Shown piece by piece: positions 8,170 to 16,773 of a DNA stretch of 64,000 bases. Made by a program: the position numbers and the translations under genes. The stretch is from Ruminococcus flavefaciens MA2007 (lineage in GTDB: Bacteria > Bacillota > Clostridia > Oscillospirales > Ruminococcaceae). Under the pieces are notes generated by a model, which did no database searches, was not told the origin of the DNA, and saw only the letters and a program-made list of their open reading frames with translations. How positions within the stretch are numbered: position 1 is the first letter of the stretch; every line of letters begins with the position of its first letter. Location: positions 1 through 64,000 of the forward strand of contig NZ_JHXF01000008.1 of NCBI RefSeq assembly GCF_000621845.1, written 5' to 3'.

Positions 8170-8412
8170 ATGCTGTTTATCGTAATAACCCTTGTGATAA
8201 TCGGGATATGGGTGGCTTTGGCATTTATTGATCCCTCTAAAACAGCAGAAGAGGACAAGGAGACGATCAAAAAGGCGGTCAAAATAGTGCTCATCATACT
8301 TGCAGTGCTGATAGCAGGGATATTGCTTATCCTGAATTCCTTAGCCAATGCAGCGGCAGATATGTTTTCTTCCTGCTGCGAAACAGCGCAGGGAGTGGGA
8401 AAGATCGGCTGA
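8170..8412 (+). CDS. Small membrane protein, paralogue 2
   Basis: 80 aa with two hydrophobic segments (about 1-19 and 36-57) joined by a charged stretch (DPSKTAEEDKETIKKAVK), ending CCETAQGVGKIG. Shine-Dalgarno GAAAGGAGAGG. No family is recognised. It pairs with the preceding gene in size, topology and C-terminal motif. A hairpin terminator lies at 8486. Confidence 0.75.
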   Translation: MLFIVITLVIIGIWVALAFIDPSKTAEEDKETIKKAVKIVLIILAVLIAGILLILNSLANAAADMFSSCCETAQGVGKIG

Positions 8413-8485
8413 CCAAAGCTATCATGTATGCCTTAAATGCGTAAAAATAGCACAAGCTCTTTGACCGAAACACGCATTTTTGTTG

Positions 8486-8510
8486 AAATAGCGGACATTG
8501 TCCGCTATTT
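8486..8510 (+). terminator. Hairpin after the small membrane protein pair
   Basis: An 11-bp perfect stem (AAATAGCGGAC / GTCCGCTATTT) with loop ATT; the following T tract is broken by A residues. Confidence 0.55.
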
Positions 8511-8522
8511 ATATTATGGGTA

Positions 8523-8551
8523 TTGACAAACAATGTCGTTTGTTGTAAAAT
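8523..8551 (+). promoter_or_regulatory. secA promoter
   Basis: TTGACA (8523-8528) and TAAAAT (8546-8551) are separated by 17 bp, 65 bp before the secA ATG. Confidence 0.7.
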
Positions 8552-8616
8552 ATATTATGTCTACTTATATGATTTATCATACTTACACTATAATAAAGTA
8601 AAGGCGGAAAGCAAAA

Positions 8617-11379
8617 ATGGGTTTATTCAAGAACATTTTCGGTGCGAACGCTTACTCCAACCGCGAGCTCAAGCGTATCGAACCTATTAAAAATAAAGTC
8701 CTCGATCTGGACGAGGAGTATCAGAAACTCTCCGACGCAGAGCTCAAGGGCAAGACCGCTGAATTCAAGGAGAGACTGGAGGACGGCGAGACTCTCGACG
8801 ATATCCTCCCCGAGGCTCTTGCTACCGTAAGAGAAGCCGCTTGGCGTGTACTCGAGAAGAAGCCTTACCCTGTACAGATCATCGGTGCTATCGTTCTTCA
8901 TCAGGGACGTATCGCCGAGATGAAGACAGGTGAAGGTAAAACTCTCGTTGCCTGCGTTGCTTCTTATCTTAATGCTCTCTCAGGTCTGGGCGTTCATGTC
9001 GTTACCGTAAACGACTACCTCGCTAAGACACAGGCTGAGGAAATGGGCAAGGTTCTCCGCTGGCTGGGACTTACAGTCGGCTGTATCCTCCACGGACTTA
9101 ACAACGACCAGCGCCGTGCAGCTTATAACTGCGACGTAACCTACGCTACAAACAACGAGCTGGGCTTCGATTACCTCCGTGACAACATGGTAACCCACAA
9201 GGAAGAGCGCGTTCAGCGTGCTCCCAACTTCGCTATCGTGGACGAGGTAGACTCTATCCTCATCGACGAGGCTCGTACTCCGCTTATCATTTCGGGACGC
9301 GGAGACAAGTCCACGGACCTTTATGCTATCGTTGACCGCTTTGCAAAGACACTTACTGCTACTACAGTCGTTGAAATGGACGACAAGGTAGACCAGGACG
9401 CTATCAACGATACTGCTGACTATATCATCGACGAAAAGGCTAAGACCGCTACTATCACACAGCGCGGCGTTAAGAAGGCTGAGCAGGCATTCAGAGTCGA
9501 GAACCTTATGGATTCCGAGAATATGACTCTCCTCCACCACATCAATCAGGCTATCAAGGCTAACGGCGTTATGAAGAACGATATCGATTACGTTGTCAAG
9601 GACGGCGAGATCATTATCGTTGACGAGTTCACAGGACGTCTTATGATGGGACGTCGTTTCAACGACGGCCTCCACCAGGCTATCGAGGCTAAGGAAGGCG
9701 TTAAGATAAAGAGCGAGTCAAAGACTCTGGCTACTATCACCTTCCAGAACTTCTTCCGTCTTTACACAAAGCTCTCAGGTATGACAGGTACTGCCATGAC
9801 CGAAGAGGACGAGTTCAAGGAGATATACAAGCTCGACGTTATCGCTATACCGACTAACAAGCCTGTTATCCGTATCGACCATAACGATCAGGTATATACA
9901 ACAGAAAAGGGCAAGTATGCCGCTATCATCGAGAAGATAAAGGAGTGCCACGACAAGGGACAGCCTATCCTCGTTGGTACTGTTTCTATCGAAAAGTCCG
10001 AGCTCCTCTCCGCTATGCTCAAGAGAAAGGGCATCAAGCACGAGGTACTCAATGCTAAGCAGCACGCTAAGGAAGCTGAGATCGTTGCTCAGGCAGGTAA
10101 GTACGGCGCTGTTACCATCGCAACCAACATGGCTGGACGTGGTACCGATATCATGCTGGGCGGTAACGCTGAGTTCCTTGCAAGAGCAGAGCTGAGAAAG
10201 CGCGAGATACCAGAGGAGATAATCACCGAGGCTATCGGCTTCGCTGATACAGATGTACAGGAAGTTATCGAAGCAAGAAAGCTCTACCGTGAGCTTTATG
10301 ATAAATTCAACGCAGAGGTAAAGGAAAAGGCTGTTGCAGTCAAGGAAGCAGGCGGACTCTATATCCTCGGTACAGAGCGTCACGAGTCACGCCGTATCGA
10401 TAATCAGCTCCGCGGACGTTCAGGACGTCAGGGCGACGAGGGCGAAAGCTGCTTCTTCCTCTCAATTGAGGATAACCTCATGCGTATCTTCGCAGGCGAC
10501 CGTCTTGAAAATCTTATGAAGACTCTCAACGTTGATGAGAATACTCCTATCGAGAGCAAGATGCTCACAAAGATAATCGAGTCCTCACAGAAGAAGGTCG
10601 AGGGACAGAACTTCAGCATAAGAAAGAACGTCCTCAACTACGACGACGTTATGAATACACAGCGTGAGATAATCTACAAGCAGAGAGCTCAGGTCCTCGA
10701 CGGCGAGGATCTCCACGAGAGCATCCTCAAGATGATGGAAGACCTCATCACATCTACTGTTGATACCTACCTCGTTGATGACGAGGTCAAGGACGACTGG
10801 AACATTGTCGGACTCAAAGAGCACTTCCTCGGCTGGCTCATCGGTCCTGAGGACCTCACATTCACTGATGAGGAGCTTCAGGAGGTATCCAAGGAGGATA
10901 TCGTAAACGCTCTCAGCACCAAGGCTGGCGAGATATATCAGGCTAAGGAAGAGGAATACGGCTCAGAGATCATGCGTGAGCTCGAAAGAGTTATCCTCCT
11001 CAAGGTCGTTGATACAAAGTGGATGGCTCACATCGACGACATGGAAGAGCTCAAGAAGGGTATCGGACTCCGTTCATACGGTCAGAAGAACCCTGTTATC
11101 GAGTACCGTTACGAGGGCTTTGAGATGTTCGACGCTATGGTCGAGGCTATCCGTGAGGATACTATCCGTATGCTCCTTACTGTTAAGCTCCAGAGAAACG
11201 AAGCTCCCGAGCGTGAGCAGGTTGCCAAGCCTGACGCTCCAAACGCTGGAGCAGGTGACGGAAGCTTCTCTGACGAGCCTGTACGTGCAAAGAAGATCGG
11301 CGATAATGATCCATGCCCATGCGGAAGCGGCAAAAAGTATAAAAAGTGCTGCAAGGCTAAGGATATGGAAAGCAAGTGA
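8617..11379 (+). CDS. secA: Preprotein translocase ATPase SecA
   Basis: 920 aa, full length. SecA drives secretory preproteins through the SecYEG channel by ATP hydrolysis, which suits a cell secreting several dockerin enzymes. Walker A is MKTGEGKT (about 103-110) and the DEAD-type box is [16 protein letters not shown]. The second helicase domain has [10 protein letters not shown] and [11 protein letters not shown]. The C-terminus carries the SEC-C zinc motif [13 protein letters not shown], used for SecB or lipid contact in other species. Start chosen by AAGGCGGAAAGC 8 bp upstream. It has its own promoter and a terminator behind it. Confidence 0.97.
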   Translation: MGLFKNIFGANAYSNRELKRIEPIKNKVLDLDEEYQKLSDAELKGKTAEFKERLEDGETLDDILPEALATVREAAWRVLEKKPYPVQIIGAIVLHQGRIAEMKTGEGKTLVACVASYLNALSGLGVHVVTVNDYLAKTQAEEMGKVLRWLGLTVGCILHGLNNDQRRAAYNCDVTYATNNELGFDYLRDNMVTHKEERVQRAPNFAIVDEVDSILIDEARTPLIISGRGDKSTDLYAIVDRFAKTLTATTVVEMDDKVDQDAINDTADYIIDEKAKTATITQRGVKKAEQAFRVENLMDSENMTLLHHINQAIKANGVMKNDIDYVVKDGEIIIVDEFTGRLMMGRRFNDGLHQAIEAKEGVKIKSESKTLATITFQNFFRLYTKLSGMTGTAMTEEDEFKEIYKLDVIAIPTNKPVIRIDHNDQVYTTEKGKYAAIIEKIKECHDKGQPILVGTVSIEKSELLSAMLKRKGIKHEVLNAKQHAKEAEIVAQAGKYGAVTIATNMAGRGTDIMLGGNAEFLARAELRKREIPEEIITEAIGFADTDVQEVIEARKLYRELYDKFNAEVKEKAVAVKEAGGLYILGTERHESRRIDNQLRGRSGRQGDEGESCFFLSIEDNLMRIFAGDRLENLMKTLNVDENTPIESKMLTKIIESSQKKVEGQNFSIRKNVLNYDDVMNTQREIIYKQRAQVLDGEDLHESILKMMEDLITSTVDTYLVDDEVKDDWNIVGLKEHFLGWLIGPEDLTFTDEELQEVSKEDIVNALSTKAGEIYQAKEEEYGSEIMRELERVILLKVVDTKWMAHIDDMEELKKGIGLRSYGQKNPVIEYRYEGFEMFDAMVEAIREDTIRMLLTVKLQRNEAPEREQVAKPDAPNAGAGDGSFSDEPVRAKKIGDNDPCPCGSGKKYKKCCKAKDMESK

Positions 11380-11392
11380 TACCATTACCGAG

Positions 11393-11434
11393 AGGGGGCG
11401 GCTATCGCCCCTTTCGGCATGAAAGGCTTTTTTT
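11393..11434 (+). terminator. secA terminator with alternative hairpins
   Basis: GGGGCG/CGCCCC (11395-11411) overlaps a second perfect hairpin CCTTTC-GGCAT-GAAAGG (11410-11426) that runs into seven T residues. The second is the likely terminator. Confidence 0.75.
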
Positions 11435-11466
11435 AAAGAGAAAGAAAGGTTTTATGAGGTGACATT

Positions 11467-12453
11467 ATGAAAAAGTATATTCTTCCCGTTGTTCTTCTCG
11501 CACTTTTAGCGGGCTGCGGTAAAGTCAAGGTCTCTGAGGTCGACAGCCATATCGAGATAGTTTCAGGTACGGCTTCTTCTACAACTAAGGAGGTAATGAC
11601 ATCTGAGACAGGCACAACCACAGATGATGACGATAAAAAGACCACCACTACTAAAAAAACCGGTGAAAAGATATCGGGAACTACTACTACTGCTGCAAAG
11701 GCAACAGGACGAGTAGTTACAAGAGCTTCGGGCGGAAACAGCACAGTTCACGGAACTACAAGAGTTGTACCTACAGCTCCGAGATCTACTTCAAGAACTA
11801 CAACTTCTGCTTCTTCAACACAGCAGCCTACTACAGAGCCTGCAACATACGATCATAAGGACTACAGCTCTGTCACATTCGATTTCAAGAGCGACAAGCC
11901 CGATAAGATCGAGGTGATACGTCCTTACAGCGACGGAAAGAGCCGCTCTTGTCAGACTCTCAGCGTTGATACTGCCGAGATAAAGGAAAAGCTTGAAAAG
12001 AACTCCAACAAGACTATCAACGATTTCCTTGAAAAGGCAGACTACGACGGCGACGGATATCCTGACCTCTTTGTAAAGGAAAAGGAAGACGAGCTCAATA
12101 CATCGGGCAAGTACTTCAAGTATGATCCCGAAAAGGGCAAGTATGAAAGCTGGGAAGAGCTCAATGCTCTTAAATATGAGATAAAGAAGGATACAGCTTC
12201 AAACAGACTCATCGTTCTCGACAAGAAAGAGGACAAGATAGAGTATGAGAAGAAGTCCTTTGAGTGGAACGCTCAGAACAAGCTTGTGCTCAGAGAATAT
12301 ATCCACCAGTATACAAGCAACGGTGATATCCTCATCGACTATATCAACTACGATGAGAACGGCACTGAGATATCAAGAGAGACTCGTGACAGCGAGGGCA
12401 ATCTTGTAGGTGAAAACACTCAGCCAACATCAGAAGAACCAAATGAAGAATAA
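11467..12453 (+). CDS. Thr-rich lipoprotein of unknown function
   Basis: 328 aa. The signal peptide ends in the lipobox LLAGC (Cys17), so it should be lipid-anchored outside the membrane. Residues about 35-130 are a low-complexity Thr/Ser linker. The C-terminal 190 residues form a distinct domain with a calcium-loop-like segment DYDGDGYPDLFV, similar to FG-GAP or EF-hand-type loops, and a repeated beta-strand pattern at the end. No enzyme family is recognised. It stands between terminators and is probably monocistronic. Confidence 0.75.
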   Translation: MKKYILPVVLLALLAGCGKVKVSEVDSHIEIVSGTASSTTKEVMTSETGTTTDDDDKKTTTTKKTGEKISGTTTTAAKATGRVVTRASGGNSTVHGTTRVVPTAPRSTSRTTTSASSTQQPTTEPATYDHKDYSSVTFDFKSDKPDKIEVIRPYSDGKSRSCQTLSVDTAEIKEKLEKNSNKTINDFLEKADYDGDGYPDLFVKEKEDELNTSGKYFKYDPEKGKYESWEELNALKYEIKKDTASNRLIVLDKKEDKIEYEKKSFEWNAQNKLVLREYIHQYTSNGDILIDYINYDENGTEISRETRDSEGNLVGENTQPTSEEPNEE

Positions 12454-12488
12454 CTATCTGCACTTCGGCTTTGCTGAATAACAGAAGC

Positions 12489-12513
12489 GGGCTGCGCCGA
12501 CATGGTGCAGCCC
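12489..12513 (+). terminator. Terminator of the Thr-rich lipoprotein gene
   Basis: GGGCTGC and GCAGCCC pair around an inner GCC/GGT stem, followed by TTTGTTTG. Confidence 0.65.
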
Positions 12514-12546
12514 TTTGTTTGACATTGATAAAATGGAGATATTATT

Positions 12547-13314
12547 ATGAGCAGATACAGTGCGTTTGCGCGGTACTATGACGAGCTTACAGCGAATATC
12601 GACTATAAAAAGCGCGGAGAATACTTCCACAGTATCATCAAGCGATTCAAGACCACAAAGGACAATATCCTCCTTGACCTTGCCTGCGGTACGGGAAGTA
12701 TCTCGGAGGTAATGGCAGGGCTTGGCTATGACGTCATAGGCGTGGATTACTCAGAGGAAATGCTGGGCATAGCTATGGACAAGAAGTTCGACAGCGGACT
12801 TGACATACAATATATCTGTCAGGATATGCGTGAGCTGGACCTCTATGGTACGGTAGATGTGACTGTATGTGCTCTTGACAGTATCAACCACCTTGCAGGT
12901 CTTGATGACGTGAAAAAGGTGTTCAAAAGCGTGGCTCTGTTCTCGGAGCAGGACGGGATTTTCATTTTTGACGTGAATACTCCCTACAAGCACCGCGTTG
13001 TGTTGGCAAACAATACCTTTACCTATGAGACGGAAAACGTCTACTGCGTCTGGGAGAACACCCTTGATATCGACACTCTTGAAGTCAAGATGAATCTGGA
13101 GTTCTTCGAGAGAGAGGAAAACGGACTTTACTCACGAAGCTCCGACAGCCTTTCCGAGAGAGCATTCAGCGAGGGCGATATCGAAAGGCTTCTTGACGAA
13201 TGCGGCTTTGAGGTGCTGGGCAAGTACGGCGACGATACATTTGAGCTGCCGAGGTCTGATTCCCAGCGTATAGTCTACGCTGCAAGATGTATCAGAAACG
13301 GGCAGAAAAAGTGA
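12547..13314 (+). CDS. Class I SAM-dependent methyltransferase
   Basis: 255 aa. Motif I is LDLACGTGSISEVM (about 43-56), followed by the acidic end of strand 2 in GVDYSEEML and motif II/III-like DMREL and CALDSINHL. This is the Methyltransf_25 fold; the substrate cannot be read from the sequence. It starts a run with hslO (13 bp downstream) and the HAD phosphatase (overlapping hslO). Confidence 0.88.
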   Translation: MSRYSAFARYYDELTANIDYKKRGEYFHSIIKRFKTTKDNILLDLACGTGSISEVMAGLGYDVIGVDYSEEMLGIAMDKKFDSGLDIQYICQDMRELDLYGTVDVTVCALDSINHLAGLDDVKKVFKSVALFSEQDGIFIFDVNTPYKHRVVLANNTFTYETENVYCVWENTLDIDTLEVKMNLEFFEREENGLYSRSSDSLSERAFSEGDIERLLDECGFEVLGKYGDDTFELPRSDSQRIVYAARCIRNGQKK

Positions 13315-13327
13315 AAGGATAAGGAAA

Positions 13328-14200
13328 ATGGGTAATTTATACAGGGCAATTTCAGCGGACGGTTCAGCTTTTGCGGCTGTTCTTGACGCTAAGGATATAG
13401 TTTCGGAAATAGAGCGCATACACAAGACCTCAGCAGTCATCACAGCAGGTCTTGGAAGGCTTACCATAGGCGCTTCACTTATCGGTTATATGCTGAAAGG
13501 CGAGGAGGACAGCGTAACTCTCCGCGTTGACGGCGGCGGTCCCTCGGGACAGCTTGTGGCAGTTGCCGACAGCAGGGGAAACGTAAAGAGCTGCGTGAAC
13601 AATCCTGTTGTGGAGCTCCCGCTGAATGCGCAGGGCAAGCTTGACGTTGGCGGAGCAGTCGGCAGGGACGGTACTCTGTCCGTTGTCAAGGACATGGGAC
13701 TTAAAGAGCCATATGTAGGCGTTATCCCTCTCGTATCAGGCGAGATTGCCGAGGATATCGCAAGCTACTACGCTACCAGCGAGCAGATACCCACAGTTTG
13801 CAGCCTCGGAGTCCTTGTGAATCCCGACCTTACAGTAAAGGCAGCAGGCGGCTTCCTTGTGCAGCTCCTGCCCTTTGCAGACGAAAAGTGTATAGACACT
13901 ATCGAGAAAAACGTTGCGAAGATACGTCCCGTATCGGCTATGCTTGACGAGGGAATAACTCCCGAGGAGATAGCAAATATGCTCCTTGAGGGACTTGAGC
14001 CAAACGAACTTGATACTGCTCACCCTGTATACAAGTGCGATTGCAGCCGCGAGCGCACAGAGCGTGTCCTCATAAGCATAGGAAAGGACGAGCTGAAGTC
14101 CATAGCCGACGAGGGCAAGGATACTGCGGTAAGCTGTCATTTCTGCGGCAGGGAGTACGTTTTCACTCCCGACGAGATAAGAAAGCTTATAGGTGAATGA
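13328..14200 (+). CDS. hslO: Redox-regulated chaperone Hsp33
   Basis: 290 aa, normal length. Hsp33 is a cytoplasmic holdase activated by oxidation. The N-terminal fold (LYRAISADGSAFAAV) is followed by a C-terminal zinc switch with CDCSRER and CHFCGREY, the four cysteines that bind zinc and form disulfides under oxidative stress. In an anaerobe it would serve during oxygen exposure. It overlaps the next gene by 4 bp (ATGA), implying translational coupling. Confidence 0.95.
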   Translation: MGNLYRAISADGSAFAAVLDAKDIVSEIERIHKTSAVITAGLGRLTIGASLIGYMLKGEEDSVTLRVDGGGPSGQLVAVADSRGNVKSCVNNPVVELPLNAQGKLDVGGAVGRDGTLSVVKDMGLKEPYVGVIPLVSGEIAEDIASYYATSEQIPTVCSLGVLVNPDLTVKAAGGFLVQLLPFADEKCIDTIEKNVAKIRPVSAMLDEGITPEEIANMLLEGLEPNELDTAHPVYKCDCSRERTERVLISIGKDELKSIADEGKDTAVSCHFCGREYVFTPDEIRKLIGE

Positions 14201-14847
14201 GCATGATAACAGCCATATTCGACCTTGACGGAACTCTTGCCGATACCATTTACGACCTTGGCGACGCGGTAAATTACGGACTTGAAAAGCTTGGCTGTCC
14301 CACACACGATTACGCAGCCTACAAGAAAATGGTGGGAAACGGCGCAAAAAAGCTCTGCGAGAGAGCACTTCCCGAGGGCAAAAAGGACAAGGCGGCGGAG
14401 CTCCACGGCTTGTTCAAGGAGTATTACAGCGCCCATTATCTTGACAAGACAAGGCTGTATGACGGCATAAAGGAGACTCTCGAAAAGCTCCAGAGCAGGG
14501 GAGTTGTCCTTGCAGTCGCCACCAATAAGCCCGAAGATGTTGCGAGGGAGATAGTATGGGAGCTTCTTCCCGATATTGATTTCATAAAGGTGCTGGGCGG
14601 CGTGGATTACAGACCGCATAAGCCCGACAGCGCAATACTTATCGAGATATTTGCGGCTCTGCCCGACGAGGAGAACCGCGTGTACATGATAGGCGACAGC
14701 AATGTGGATGTTCAGACTGCGAAGAACGTAGGAATCATGAGTATCGGCTGTGCGTGGGGATTCCGCGGACGCGCCGAGCTGGAAGCCGAGGGCGCGGACT
14801 ACATTGCGGAAAGAGCTTCTGATATTGCAGATATCATATTGAAATAA
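14197..14847 (+). CDS. HAD-IA hydrolase, phosphoglycolate phosphatase-like
   Basis: 216 aa. HAD motif I is IFDLDGTLADT (Asp nucleophile and acid/base), motif II is VATNKPED, motif III Lys lies before the KPDSAILIEI segment, and motif IV is MIGDSNVDVQTAKN. Cap size and sequence fit the Gph/PpaX group that dephosphorylates 2-phosphoglycolate or similar small phosphates. The exact substrate is inferred only from similarity. Start ATG overlaps the hslO stop. Confidence 0.88.
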   Translation: MSMITAIFDLDGTLADTIYDLGDAVNYGLEKLGCPTHDYAAYKKMVGNGAKKLCERALPEGKKDKAAELHGLFKEYYSAHYLDKTRLYDGIKETLEKLQSRGVVLAVATNKPEDVAREIVWELLPDIDFIKVLGGVDYRPHKPDSAILIEIFAALPDEENRVYMIGDSNVDVQTAKNVGIMSIGCAWGFRGRAELEAEGADYIAERASDIADIILK

Positions 14848-14850
14848 TAG

Positions 14851-14928
14851 TGTAGGGGACGGCGTCCCCGACGTCCCGAAGTTTACCGTTTTATTGAACG
14901 CCTTGCAAGTGAAGGCGTCCCTTAATGT
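14851..14928. repeat. GTAGGGG-type palindromic element
   Basis: Begins TGTAGGGGACGGCGTCCCC and ends GGCGTCCC, with internal palindromes. It is one of several related intergenic elements in this window (also 16655, 18291, 27723, 28762, 30355 and 57609). Confidence 0.65.
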
Positions 14929-14933
14929 GATAT

Positions 14934-14964
14934 TAAAAAAAGCCGCTGCAATTGCAGCGGCTTT
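14934..14964 (-). terminator. Terminator of the dockerin enzyme gene
   Basis: The palindromic stem AAAGCCGCTGCA / TGCAGCGGCTTT has a T tract on the minus strand, directly after the minus-strand stop. Confidence 0.85.
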
Positions 14965-14969
14965 GCTGT

Positions 14970-16253
14970 TTATTTCTCAGGTTCAAGAGTTGTCACCTTA
15001 TGGAGCAGATACTCCTGTATGCGCAGGGCGTCATTTGCGGTGATACCCTTGCTTGAAGTATCAACGTCTGCATTATCCGCTCCTTTTTCTGTCAGGTGCT
15101 TGCTGTCAGTACCCTCGAAGCCGAATTTGTTGGGGTTGGCAAGATACTGCATGATAAGTACGACATCCGACATATCTACAGCACCGTCGCAGTTTGCGTC
15201 GCCGTAAACTCTTTTTTCGCTGCCGCCTGATGTAGTTGATGTAGTGGTGACAGATGAAGTTGTTGTTTCTGAAGTTGTAGTAGTTGTTGTGGAAGTAGTG
15301 GTTGTAGTCGTTGTAGTTGTAGCAGGTTCCTGCTTTTCAGCTATCGGAGCCATGCTTGGAACACCGTCGCCCCACCAGTCCCAGCGGTCAGCGGTACGGT
15401 ACTTGTTTATTTTATCGCCGTTGGCAGATGTCCATGTGAATACGTTGTCGTAGAGGTGCCCCTCATAGTAGTAGAACTGCGCCATTGCACAAATCTCGTC
15501 AGCGTAGGTAGCGTAAGCACCGTCGTCCTCAGCCTTTGTGCACCAGCCCGTATTGAAGCCCTTGAGACTGTTTCTTACTACCTGATAGTCGTGCATATCC
15601 TGCTCGTCTATGCATATCTCCGCAAAGTGGAGTATCTTTCTGATACCCATGTGATTGGAGATGATACAGTCATAGAAGTTTGACTCCGTAAAGGAATACT
15701 GGAACATCTCGGGGACGTTGTCCTCGGGCATGAACTTTGGATCGCAGTCCTTGAAAGCCGTAACAGCGGTCTGCAAGGTGCCGTATGCGTGGGCGGAGTT
15801 TACTCCCCAGCCGTCCTCGTAGGCGGTCTCGTGGTCGGAGCCTATCTTGCCCTCGCCGAGAGTGGACTCACGGGAGCCCAGTCCCAGGAACAGAGCATAC
15901 ATCTTTTCACGGTCAGTCTGTCCCAGACGTGTGGAAATGAGGTCCCAGTGCTCGTCAATTTCCTTGTAGAGAGCGTACTTGACCTCCTGAACGGTCATTT
16001 TGTGGTTGATAGCGCGTATCTCAGCTGTAGAAGCGTCCGCAGGAGTATTTCTCTCGCCGAAATTCAGCGGATTGCCAACGCCCTCTTTCTGGACGTCACG
16101 GGAAGTATCGTGGAGGGGCTCGCAGGTCTCTCCTGCAAAGCACCATTCCTCAGCGGAGGCGTAGAAGCTTTTATCGCCGATATTGGCTACAGTAAGCGAA
16201 GAAGCGCTTATAACAGCCGCTGTGAGAAGTCCGCAAAGTTTACTAAGCTTCAT
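14970..16253 (-). CDS. Dockerin protein with lysozyme/GH124-like catalytic domain
   Basis: 427 aa from ATG 16253, which has GAGGTG 6 bp upstream; a GTG three codons earlier is less likely. Signal peptide 1-34, catalytic-like domain about 35-300, Thr-rich linker about 308-345, type I dockerin about 350-422 (GDANCDGAVDMSDVV, ITANDALRIQEYLL). The domain contains LFLGLGSRESTLGEG with a Glu (residue 129) at a predicted helix end, then HAYGTLQTA, which recalls the 'ES...GLMQ' layout of lytic transglycosylase folds. The GH124 endoglucanases of cellulosomal clostridia share that superhelical fold and a single catalytic Glu, so a GH124 cellulase is my leading guess. A peptidoglycan-active transglycosylase is the alternative. 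It starts 10 bp after a MIF-like gene, so the two are probably one operon. Confidence 0.7.
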   Translation of the reverse strand: MKLSKLCGLLTAAVISASSLTVANIGDKSFYASAEEWCFAGETCEPLHDTSRDVQKEGVGNPLNFGERNTPADASTAEIRAINHKMTVQEVKYALYKEIDEHWDLISTRLGQTDREKMYALFLGLGSRESTLGEGKIGSDHETAYEDGWGVNSAHAYGTLQTAVTAFKDCDPKFMPEDNVPEMFQYSFTESNFYDCIISNHMGIRKILHFAEICIDEQDMHDYQVVRNSLKGFNTGWCTKAEDDGAYATYADEICAMAQFYYYEGHLYDNVFTWTSANGDKINKYRTADRWDWWGDGVPSMAPIAEKQEPATTTTTTTTTSTTTTTTSETTTSSVTTTSTTSGGSEKRVYGDANCDGAVDMSDVVLIMQYLANPNKFGFEGTDSKHLTEKGADNADVDTSSKGITANDALRIQEYLLHKVTTLEPEK

Positions 16254-16263
16254 ACCCGTCACC

Positions 16264-16605
16264 TCAGAAATTAGAGCCGTTCCAGCCCCAGTCGTTGGTG
16301 CTGGTGTACTTCACGTACACGCGGTCTGACGGTATGCCGATATTGTCTGTGAGAATGCCTGTGATGTGGCTTGTGAGAGTGGTCAGCGCATTGGAAGAAG
16401 CGCTTCCGTAGATAGATACCTCCACCATAGCGGCAGGAGCGCTCTCGCCCTTGAACCACAAGTCGTACTCAGGCTCGATACCCACCATGAGCCAGCCCTC
16501 GGACTTGCCGGGGATAGCTGTGATAGCGCGTCCCATAGCGGATTTGATAGATGTTTTCTGCTCCTCGGAAACAGATACGTTGGTTTTGACGTTGATGAAT
16601 GGCAT
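16264..16605 (-). CDS. MIF/phenylpyruvate tautomerase family protein
   Basis: 113 aa with no signal peptide. The N-terminal MPFI gives the catalytic Pro of the tautomerase superfamily after Met removal. The conserved 'MV.IE......F.GE..PAAMVEV.IYG' and C-terminal DWGWNGSNF match MIF-like proteins. Family members have keto-enol tautomerase activity in vitro; bacterial roles are unclear. GGAGG precedes the ATG. The dockerin gene follows after 10 bp. Confidence 0.88.
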   Translation of the reverse strand: MPFINVKTNVSVSEEQKTSIKSAMGRAITAIPGKSEGWLMVGIEPEYDLWFKGESAPAAMVEVSIYGSASSNALTTLTSHITGILTDNIGIPSDRVYVKYTSTNDWGWNGSNF

Positions 16606-16623
16606 AATAGATCCTCCTCATTG

Positions 16624-16743
16624 TTTTTTAGCCTTTAGCCATTAGCTATTAGCCGTTAGCCTGTTGTATAGGGGACGATGTCCACATCGCCCCGATATTA
16701 TGATGATGTTAGTTGACGGGCTGATGTGGGCATCAGCCCCTAC
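16624..16743. repeat. Heptamer array plus GTAGGGG-type element
   Basis: 16624-16660 is a 7-bp-period array (TTAGCCA, TTAGCTA, TTAGCCG). It passes straight into TATAGGGGACGATGTCCACATCGCCCC and a second palindrome ending GGGCATCAGCCCCTACAG. Confidence 0.65.
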
Positions 16744-16773
16744 AGGATAATTTTTCCTGCGCTGAATTACGGT

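Noticed and set aside
12519..12547. TTGACA before the methyltransferase as a promoter
   Set aside because: The -10 position would fall on the start codon and no good box is there.
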